From positions 97,154 to 161,153 of the forward strand of contig DASYZE010000040.1 of assembly GCA_035946625.1 (NCBI GenBank): a stretch of 64,000 nt of DNA, written 5' to 3'. Shown piece by piece: positions 58,713 to 64,000 of the stretch. Position 1 is the stretch's first letter. The number at the start of each line of letters is the position of its first letter. The DNA comes from DASYXZ01 sp035946625. GTDB lineage: Bacteria; Acidobacteriota; Terriglobia; UBA7540. The notes under the pieces were generated by a model. That model made no database searches, was not told the origin of the DNA, and saw only the letters and a list, made by a program, of their open reading frames with translations. A program made the translations under genes and the position numbers.

Positions 58713-58942
58713 TTCTCCTTGAAAAGCAGATGATCTGCCGCGGCGGCTAAGTCGGGGGGCAGTTCGGAGGGCTCGGTGGCATAAATGGCGTTCAGCCTTT
58801 CCTTAATGTCTTTGTCGCGGTGCGACTTCAGATAGGCCGCGACAGCTTTGGCGTAGAAGCGGCTTCGCGAAACCTTCTGGCGCTTTGCTGCCCGTTCGGC
58901 TGCCTTGAACAATGGATCGGGAATAGAAATGGCTGTTTTCAT
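58706..58942 (-). CDS. MazE-like ribbon-helix-helix antitoxin
   Basis: 78 residues: MKTAISIPDPLFKAAERAAKRQKVSRSRFYAKAVAAYLKSH is an RHH domain. The acidic tail (LNAIYATEPSELPPDLAAAADHLLFKEKW) should bind MazF. The ATG begins 6 bp after a TATACT box with a palindromic operator across the promoter, so this pair has its own regulated, probably leaderless, transcript inside the lysine block. Confidence 0.87.
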   Translation of the reverse strand: MKTAISIPDPLFKAAERAAKRQKVSRSRFYAKAVAAYLKSHRDKDIKERLNAIYATEPSELPPDLAAAADHLLFKEKW

Positions 58943-58948
58943 ACCATC

Positions 58949-58977
58949 AGTATAACCCGGGTTATACCGAGTTGCAA
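58949..58977 (-). promoter_or_regulatory. mazEF promoter with perfect 18-bp operator
   Basis: Minus strand: TTGCAA (58972-58977), a 17-bp spacer, TATACT (58949-58954), 6 bp, ATG. GTATAACCCGGGTTATAC (58950-58967) is a perfect palindrome covering the spacer and -10, ideal for autorepression by the RHH antitoxin. Confidence 0.75.
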
Positions 58978-59005
58978 GCGCAATTCAGCAGCCGGCGCGA
59001 ATGGA

Positions 59006-59317
59006 TCACCCGCCCGGAACCACACGCACATTTTGGCTGGCGGGGATTTGCTTGACGGGGAAAGTGTGCTTGTCGCGGAACTGAAACTCGTTCGGCAACA
59101 TCTCCACGACGCGCCCAATTCTGAACCCCAGGAGGATTCCCTTCTTCACCCAAGCGTTCACTCGCCACACTGAAAGTGAGCTGCCATCGGGGTCCGCGGC
59201 GCGAATGCGACCTTCATTCAGCGCCGCCTTGAGTTCGTCAAAGGCGCGCAAGTATTCCTCGTCGAATTCAGTGGTCTCGCGCGAATAAAGTTCTTCGATA
59301 CGAGTTTGAAGATGCAT
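59006..59317 (-). pseudogene. Truncated second dapD (N-terminal domain only)
   Basis: 103 residues: MHLQTRIEELYSRETTEFDEEYLRAFDELKAALNEGRIRAADPD...NAWVKKGILLGFRIGRVVEM...QIPASQNVRVVPGG, then stop. It matches the first third of the complete dapD and ends exactly at NVRVVPGG, before the hexapeptide helix. About 70% of residues agree by eye, so it is a diverged paralogue or older copy, not a fresh duplication. The N-terminal domain alone cannot be an acyltransferase. Confidence 0.75.
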
Positions 59318-59422
59318 AAATCCAGCTCAGTGCAAGGTCCGTTTTTTCACCCTCCGGTTTTTCCCCGGCGACCACGCGCCTCAGGATTTAAACACCCACA
59401 CCGCCAAAAAGCCAGAATGGTG

Positions 59423-60232
59423 TTACACGTCGGGCTTTCGGAAGCTGAGGCAATACAGCGTGCCTTCGCGGAATTCTTTCAGCCGGAGGTCAAGCATCTC
59501 CTTGGGAACCAAATCGACGGGTGGTAGCACCTCTTCCTTCCGGCCTTTGAAGTACTTCCCGACGAATGGCACTTTCTCGTATTGGGATTTCACGTGGCTT
59601 TCTGTTTCGTCAGAAATAACGATCTTCGTGCCAGCTTTCGCGACGCGAATCATTTCACGGATCGCTGCCGCGCGGTCGCTGAAGAAGTTGATGCCGCCAA
59701 AATGGAAGACCACATCGAAGGTTTCGTTGTGGAAGGGAAGCTGCTCTGCGATTCCCAGAAACAGATGGGCTTGTCGCTTCCAGTTCGCGAGATTGCGCTG
59801 GCACTTCTTCAGCATCCCTCAGGAGATGTCAAGTCCATAAAAGTCCACAGTTTTCGGGAAGAAGGAAATGTTCAATCCTGTACCCACGGAGACTTCGAGA
59901 ACTCGGTGTTGCTCGCTAACTTCCAATTCTTCCAGATAACCGCGGCGCACCTTCCGAAGATCCTCGCGTGTAAAAAACCCGTAGAGCTTTGCGGCTAGGT
60001 CATAGCCAGGAGCGATGCGGTCGTAGAATTCCTGGTATCGCTTGTTGGGGCCGGAGACGTCCGCGGGCTCGATGAAGCAGGGAATACCGTCACGAATTGG
60101 GAACTTCCGACCCGAGTCCGGGTTTACAAGGAAGACCTTTTCGACACCCCGGGGATCCATCTCGCGCCCCAACTGAAGTTCTTCGTGGGTGACTGAGTCA
60201 CAAAGGACGGAAAGGATCCGTTGATCCATCAT
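59423..60232 (-). pseudogene. Class I SAM methyltransferase split by an in-frame TGA
   Basis: The first part (60232 to 59819) has a Trm112-like start (LCDSVTHEELQL...NPDSGRKFPIRDGIPCFIEP) and the SAM motif VLEVSVGTGLNISFFPKTVDFYGLDIS, then TGA (59819-59821). The same frame continues GMLKKCQRNLANWKRQAHLFLGIAEQLPFHNETFDVVFHFGGINFF to 59423. Relatives usually have W at the stop (DISxGML), and TGG to TGA is one change. Either a recent nonsense mutation or, less likely, recoding or two-chain expression from ATG 59815. Confidence 0.75.
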
Positions 60233-60309
60233 CGTGCCTCATCGTGCAAGGGGCATGCCAGTTGTTGTTTGTGTGTGCGGCCACATGCCTCGGCGAAATA
60301 AACCCGCAC

Positions 60310-61209
60310 TTAAACCTTCTGTGCCTGGAGCAATCCCTGCGCGACGAGCGCCTTTTCGAGCTTGGCGCGGTTCTCGGGTCTCATCGGGCACATTGGCAGG
60401 CGATAAACCTCTTCTACCATGCCCATCATAGCGAGCGCGGCTTTGACGGGGATGGGATTGGTCTCGATGAAATTGACCTGCATCAGCGGCAGGAGCTGAA
60501 AGTGGAGCTTACGCGCTTCCTCAAGCTTGCCGTCGAGGAGCAGATGGGCCAGGCGCGTCATGGGTCCGGGAATTTCGTTGGAGATAACAGAGATAATGCC
60601 GTGGCCGCCCAACGCCATGAGCGGTAAAGTGAATGAGTCGTCGCCTGACAGCACGCGGAAGCCAGGTTCAACCAGGCTCAAGACCTCCATCTGCTGGGTA
60701 ATACTGCCACAGGCTTCCTTAATACCTATGATGTTGCTTATTTTGGAAAGCCTGGCCACGGTGGCGGGCTCGATGTTGGCGGACGTGCGGCTGGGCACGT
60801 TATACAAGAGCACCGGAAGTTTTGTCGATTCGGCGAGAGCGAGAAAGTGCTGGTAAAGGCCCTCCTGTGTGGGCTTGTTGTAATAGGGAGTGACGGAAAG
60901 GATGCCCTGAACCCCGAGCGACTCCACCTCACAGGCCAGCGAAACCACTTTTTTGGTGCTGTTCCCGCCCACGCCGGCGATCACCGGGATTTTGCCCGCC
61001 ACCTCTTCCACCACCACGCGGATGACGCCGAGATATTCCTCATGCTCGAGCGTGGGCGTCTCACCCGTGGTGCCGCAGGGCACCAGAAAATCGATCCCAT
61101 CTTTGAGCTGGAATTGCACCAGCCGCCGGAGCGCTTCCACGTCCAGCGAGCCGTCCTTGGCAAACGGTGTGACCAGCGCCGTGCCGCAACCGCGAATGTC
61201 GAGGTTCAT
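60310..61209 (-). CDS. dapA: 4-hydroxy-tetrahydrodipicolinate synthase
   Basis: Condenses aspartate semialdehyde with pyruvate, the first lysine-specific step. 299 residues from ATG 61209, supported by AAAGGAACC 7 bp upstream. TIM-barrel motifs: GCGTALVTPFAKDGSLD, LVPCGTTGETPTLEHEEY, VTPYYNKPTQEGLYQHF (the catalytic Tyr), LYNVPSRTSANI and the Schiff-base lysine in NIIGIKEACGS. It lies between hicBA and the split methyltransferase gene. Confidence 0.95.
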   Translation of the reverse strand: MNLDIRGCGTALVTPFAKDGSLDVEALRRLVQFQLKDGIDFLVPCGTTGETPTLEHEEYLGVIRVVVEEVAGKIPVIAGVGGNSTKKVVSLACEVESLGVQGILSVTPYYNKPTQEGLYQHFLALAESTKLPVLLYNVPSRTSANIEPATVARLSKISNIIGIKEACGSITQQMEVLSLVEPGFRVLSGDDSFTLPLMALGGHGIISVISNEIPGPMTRLAHLLLDGKLEEARKLHFQLLPLMQVNFIETNPIPVKAALAMMGMVEEVYRLPMCPMRPENRAKLEKALVAQGLLQAQKV

Positions 61210-61225
61210 GGTGGTTCCTTTCAAC

Positions 61226-61441
61226 TCAGAGCTGCTTCATTTGTTCGAGAAATTTTTCCTGCGTCATCTCGATTTCCCTAAGAATCTCCCGAACGAGTGG
61301 GCGTTGCAGGTCACGCCCAGGATGATGGGGAACAGTTGTGGTACGGCCATCCGGATGGTGATAAGAAACGTGACTGCCTTTTTGTCGCACCGATTCGAAC
61401 CCGAGAGGGAGAAAGATTCTCTCCATTTCGCGGAACCGCAT
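61226..61441 (-). CDS. hicA: HicA-type mRNA interferase toxin
   Basis: 71 residues: ERIFLPLGFESVRQKGSHVSYHHPDGRTTTVPHHPGRDLQRPLVREILREIEMTQEKFLEQM shows the dsRBD-like HicA fold with the catalytic His in RQKGSH. Order is hicB then hicA, the reverse of the classic hicAB. It ends 16 bp before dapA's start, so dapA may be co-transcribed. Confidence 0.9.
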   Translation of the reverse strand: MRFREMERIFLPLGFESVRQKGSHVSYHHPDGRTTTVPHHPGRDLQRPLVREILREIEMTQEKFLEQMKQL

Positions 61442-61455
61442 CGCCGCCAGCCGGC

Positions 61456-61674
61456 TTACACGGCCACCTCAATTTGCTGTAAACCGACGAAGCGCGGCAG
61501 ATCGTCCAGCGAGCCTTTGAATTCCTCGATGCAGAGCTGCAAGACCTCCCGGAGGTTGGTTTGCAGTTCGTCCAGTGTGGCCGCCTGCGTATGTGCGCCG
61601 GGGATTCCCGGCACTATTCCAACGTACAATTTCGATTCCGGGTCCCACTCGACAAAGGCTGAAAAAGTCTTCAT
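61456..61674 (-). CDS. hicB: HicB-type antitoxin
   Basis: 72 residues: MKTFSAFVEWDPESKLYVGIVPGIPGAHTQAATLDELQTNLREVLQLCIEEF is the degenerate RNase H-like HicB fold (VPGIPGAHTQAATLDEL). It has no C-terminal DNA-binding domain, so autoregulation is not obvious. GGAGG lies upstream of the ATG. Confidence 0.9.
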   Translation of the reverse strand: MKTFSAFVEWDPESKLYVGIVPGIPGAHTQAATLDELQTNLREVLQLCIEEFKGSLDDLPRFVGLQQIEVAV

Positions 61675-61690
61675 GGCAAACCTCCAACAG

Positions 61691-61852
61691 AGGTTAAGGA
61701 TAAAGGTTAAAGGGCAAAGGGTAAAGCCGGAAAGATGAAACAGGAGCGGTGAATTAAAAACTAAGAGACGAGGCTAACTTGTTTCTTTCATACCTCAGCC
61801 TTCATAATTCACAATTCATACTTTACCCTTTACCCTTCAACCTTTAGCCTTT
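61691..61852. repeat. Inverted repeat flanking the hicB-dapB gap
   Basis: An arm rich in GGTTAAAGGGCAAAGGGTAAAG (from 61706, with more of the same to its left) faces CTTTACCCTTTACCCTTCAA (from 61820), with TTCACAATTCATA between. These are imperfect long arms, a common type of dispersed non-coding repeat. The right arm overlaps the last codons of dapB. Confidence 0.55.
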
Positions 61853-62596
61853 TTTCCCCTCCCCTTGCAAAACGTCGGCGAAAGTGAATAGTCCCTTCTT
61901 CCCCACCACCCAACGAGCGGCGAGCAGCGCGCCCTCCGCAAATCCCTGGCGGCCGCGCGCGGTGTGGCGCAGGATGATGGTGTCGGCTTCCGAATCAAAG
62001 CCCAGCTCGTGGGTGCCGGGAATGAATCCGGCGCGAAAGCTGGCTACGGGAATTTCGCGGCCGGGGAGAAGTGGGGCGACCTGGCGTTGCATCTCTTTGG
62101 CCGTGCCCGAGGGCGCGTCCTTCTTCGTTCGATGGTGGGCTTCGGTGATGTAGGGTTCATACATGGGAAATCTGCCGAAAATTTCCGCCGCCGCCTGGGC
62201 GGCGCGATAAAAGAGATTAACGCCAATGGAAAAATTCGCCGCATGCACCAGCCCAATCCCATTCTTCTCCACGATCTCGCCAACTTCCGCCAAGCGCTCG
62301 CTCCAGCCCGTGGTCCCAATCACCAGGTTGCATCCTGCCTCTGCCACGCGGCGCACATTTTCCGTCACCGCGTCGGGCGAGGTGAAGTCCACGCAGACAT
62401 CGATGCCCTCGAATTTTTCGCGCGTGATGCCCTGGCCGTGCGGGTTGACGTCAATATCCATCACCAGCCGCACCTGGAATCCACGCTGCGGGGCCAGTTG
62501 GGCGATGGTCCGGCCCATTTTTCCGTAGCCGAGCAAGGCCAAGTTCAAATTTCGTTCAATCGCTGGATGGGTCGGGTTGATCGAGAGTTCGCTCAT
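61844..62596 (-). CDS. dapB: 4-hydroxy-tetrahydrodipicolinate reductase
   Basis: Second lysine-branch step. 250 residues: NLALLGYGKMGRTIAQLAPQRGF (Rossmann), VCVDFTSPDAVTENVRRVAEAGCNLVIGTTGWSE, NFSIGVNLFYRAAQAAAEIF, the substrate motif EPYITEAHHRTKKDAPSGTAKEM (catalytic His and Lys) and TARGRQGFAEGALLAARWVVGKKGLFTFADVL. The first 14 residues are extra; ATG 62596 has no clear Shine-Dalgarno. Confidence 0.94.
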   Translation of the reverse strand: MSELSINPTHPAIERNLNLALLGYGKMGRTIAQLAPQRGFQVRLVMDIDVNPHGQGITREKFEGIDVCVDFTSPDAVTENVRRVAEAGCNLVIGTTGWSERLAEVGEIVEKNGIGLVHAANFSIGVNLFYRAAQAAAEIFGRFPMYEPYITEAHHRTKKDAPSGTAKEMQRQVAPLLPGREIPVASFRAGFIPGTHELGFDSEADTIILRHTARGRQGFAEGALLAARWVVGKKGLFTFADVLQGEGKKG

Positions 62597-62617
62597 CAGG
62601 ATATGGGTTTGCTTTAG

Positions 62618-62689
62618 TTATAAATTATGAATTAAGAAGGAACCCAGAAAGGGAGTTTGAAATCTGCCTTAATTTATAATTCATAATTT
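62618..62689. repeat. AT-rich inverted repeat between asd and dapB
   Basis: TTATAAATTATGAATTAAG (62618-62636) faces CTTAATTTATAATTCATAAT (from 62668). It is similar in kind to the AATTATGAATT motifs near 34955 and 61805. No gene is present. Confidence 0.55.
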
Positions 62690-62724
62690 CTTAATTCTCA
62701 CAACTTGCGCTCAGAGTTGTCCAT

Positions 62725-63786
62725 TCAGTCCAAGTACCCTTCCGACTTCATCAGTTCCGCGTTGAGCAAAGCCGCTCCGGCGGCGCCGCGAATGGTGTTG
62801 TGGCTGAGCGCGGTGTACTTGAACTGGAGCACGGGGCAGGAGCGCACCCGGCCCACCACCGTAGCCATCCCCTTTTCGGTCATCAAATCAAACTTCGGCT
62901 GCGGGCGGTCTTTCTCGTCGCGAACCACAATGGCGTGCTTGGGCGCCGAGGGCAAATCTCGCTCCTGCGGCACGGCGCGAAACGCCCGCCACACGCGGAC
63001 CAAATCCTCGACCGTCGCTTTCGATTTGAGCGAGACCGAAATGGACTCCGTGTGGCCGTCTTCCACCTGCACCCGGTTGCAGTGCGCGCTCACGGCAAAC
63101 TCCCCGGGAATAACATGGCCGTCGATCAACTTGCCCAGCAGCTTGCGCGCCTCGCGCTCCACTTTCTCTTCTTCGTTGGCAATGTAGGGAATTACGTTGC
63201 CCATGATGTCGAGCGTGGGCACGCCGGGATAGCCGGCGCCGGAGACCGCCTGCATGCTGGTCATCATCACTTTGTCCAGGCCGAAAGCGTGCTCGAGCGG
63301 CGCCAGGGACATGGCCAGGCCAATGACGGTGCAGTTGGGATTGGTGACAATCATGCCTTTCCATTTGCGGCTGTGGCGCTGCGTGCGCACCAGCGCCAGG
63401 TGGTCGGGATTGACCTCGGGAATCACCAGAGGCACGTCGGCTTCCATGCGGTAGTTGCCGGAATTTGAAACCACCACGTGGCCGGCGCGGGCAAACGCAC
63501 CTTCAACTTCCGAGGCCACCTTGGAATCGAGTGAGGCGAACATCAGTTGGGGGAGTTTTCCCGGGTGCGCGCCCGGGTCGCAATCGTTCACTTGCAGCGC
63601 GCGAGCTTTTTCCGGCATGGGGTCGCGCAAGCGCCAGTTGCAAGCCTCGCCGTATTTCTTGCCGGAGGATTTCTCCGACGCACCCACCCACGCCACCTCA
63701 AACCACGGGTGGTGTTCGAGCAGACTCACAAATCGTTGGCCCACCATTCCGGTGGCGCCCAGAATGCCCACTTCCAGCTTCTTCAT
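62725..63786 (-). CDS. asd: Aspartate-semialdehyde dehydrogenase
   Basis: Makes aspartate semialdehyde for lysine, threonine and methionine. 353 residues: VGILGATGMVGQRFVSLLEHHPWFEV, the catalytic Cys in IVTNPNCTVIGLAMSL, MQAVSGAGYPGV, and the substrate/His motif SAHCNRVQVEDGHTESISVSL. It matches the archaeal/plant-like branch (PHPWFEV, NPNCT). AAGGGA lies upstream of the ATG. It heads the lysine block; a TATAAT box is on the minus strand at 63819-63824. Confidence 0.94.
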   Translation of the reverse strand: MKKLEVGILGATGMVGQRFVSLLEHHPWFEVAWVGASEKSSGKKYGEACNWRLRDPMPEKARALQVNDCDPGAHPGKLPQLMFASLDSKVASEVEGAFARAGHVVVSNSGNYRMEADVPLVIPEVNPDHLALVRTQRHSRKWKGMIVTNPNCTVIGLAMSLAPLEHAFGLDKVMMTSMQAVSGAGYPGVPTLDIMGNVIPYIANEEEKVEREARKLLGKLIDGHVIPGEFAVSAHCNRVQVEDGHTESISVSLKSKATVEDLVRVWRAFRAVPQERDLPSAPKHAIVVRDEKDRPQPKFDLMTEKGMATVVGRVRSCPVLQFKYTALSHNTIRGAAGAALLNAELMKSEGYLD

Positions 63787-63818
63787 GTTTTAAATCCCTT
63801 TCCGTACGCCCACGTTTC

Positions 63819-63824
63819 ATTATA
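63819..63824 (-). promoter_or_regulatory. -10 box upstream of asd
   Basis: TATAAT on the minus strand, 33 bp before the ATG. No good -35 hexamer is visible at 17 bp. Confidence 0.45.
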
Positions 63825-63884
63825 GCCGGACCAGCCTGGCGGAGAATGAAAATTAGAAACTAACATTACTAGGTTAAGTATCTG

Positions 63885-63913
63885 TTGACAGCTTTTGCGG
63901 CGTCTGGTACAGT
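63885..63913 (+). promoter_or_regulatory. Promoter of the gene running off the right edge
   Basis: TTGACA (63885-63890), a 17-bp spacer, TACAGT (63908-63913), then 6 bp and ATG 63920: predicted leaderless. Confidence 0.65.
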
Positions 63914-63919
63914 TTGGTC

Positions 63920-64000
63920 ATGACACCGCAGAGGCTGAAAAGCCTGGATCATCGTTTGCAACACTTCTTGAAAGATGTTCTCGAACCGATGGGGCGCAGC
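63920..64000 (+). CDS. Partial protein, 5' end only
   Basis: 27 codons are visible: MTPQRLKSLDHRLQHFLKDVLEPMGRS, a basic amphipathic start with no recognisable motif. It is called because a good promoter precedes it. The family cannot be named from this length. Confidence 0.5.
   Translation, partial: MTPQRLKSLDHRLQHFLKDVLEPMGRS

Noticed and set aside
59819..59821. TGA as a selenocysteine codon in the methyltransferase
   Set aside because: Relatives have no Cys at this place, and the codon fits a mutated Trp better; no SECIS-like structure was evident.
1..64000. CRISPR arrays, tRNA or rRNA genes
   Set aside because: No regularly spaced short direct repeats and no cloverleaf or rRNA-like stretch were recognised in the gaps; short tRNAs could still be missed by eye.

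Overview
The window looks like chromosomal DNA of an Acidobacteriota member (Terriglobia-like). It is GC-rich, has many TTG/GTG starts, and carries family combinations typical of that phylum: a VWFA-related acidobacterial domain protein, an Oar-like TonB-dependent receptor with an N-terminal carboxypeptidase-regulatory-like domain, choice-of-anchor D (ASH) repeats, CRTAC1/UnbV FG-GAP proteins, Ser/Thr kinases fused to TPRs, and a winged-helix domain fused to a membrane segment and malectin domains. No rRNA, tRNA or CRISPR array was recognised.

Layout. 1-3.5 kb: nitric-oxide defence (NnrS 3' end, quinol-dependent NO reductase, small Cys-rich membrane protein). 3.7-6.8 kb: cupin, a REP-associated transposase unit (RAYT) framed by inverted palindromes, a secreted two-domain protein, then debris (a truncated signal peptide, REP-like repeats, an Rhs fragment). 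6.8-16.2 kb: three large minus-strand genes (secreted ASH protein, kinase-TPR protein, fibre-like secreted protein). 16.6-17.7 kb: homoserine kinase. 17.9-26.6 kb: a recombination-scarred accessory zone built from ArsR, SRPBCC (AHSA1), VOC and DoxX genes with truncated duplicates, three toxin-antitoxin loci or remnants, an SRPBCC-SpoIIE phosphatase fusion and a dead RAYT. 26.7-31.2 kb: a truncated DUF6094 gene, a second kinase, and an FGE-fold secreted protein followed directly by a fragment of the diversity-generating-retroelement accessory gene avd. 31.4-36 kb: ilvB, ilvN-like, ilvC, proC. 36-39.6 kb: sugar-acid transport and catabolism. 39.7-44 kb: reductase, ECF sigma/anti-sigma pair, 2-hydroxyacid dehydrogenase, DUF1697. 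44.1-57.3 kb: a minus-strand operon (TonB receptor, two TPR proteins, heptaheme cytochrome, VWA protein, CRTAC1 protein) ending in a terminator, divergent from a membrane-bound winged-helix/tandem-malectin regulator. 57.4-63.8 kb: the lysine branch (asd, dapB, dapA, dapD), interrupted by hicBA, a methyltransferase gene with an in-frame TGA, a truncated second dapD and a mazEF-type module.

Best candidates for something new: (i) an FGE-fold protein plus avd remnant, suggesting a decayed or trans-acting diversity-generating retroelement paired with a kinase; (ii) the malectin-domain one-component regulator facing the TonB/heptaheme/TPR/VWA/CRTAC1 operon; (iii) the SRPBCC-SpoIIE phosphatase fusion formed inside an array of SRPBCC copies; (iv) two RAYT genes both altered at what I align as the catalytic tyrosine codon; (v) four genes whose start codon begins exactly 7 nt after a recognisable -10 box, predicting leaderless mRNAs. 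All functional statements come from reading the sequence and knowledge of the families; no database search was run.
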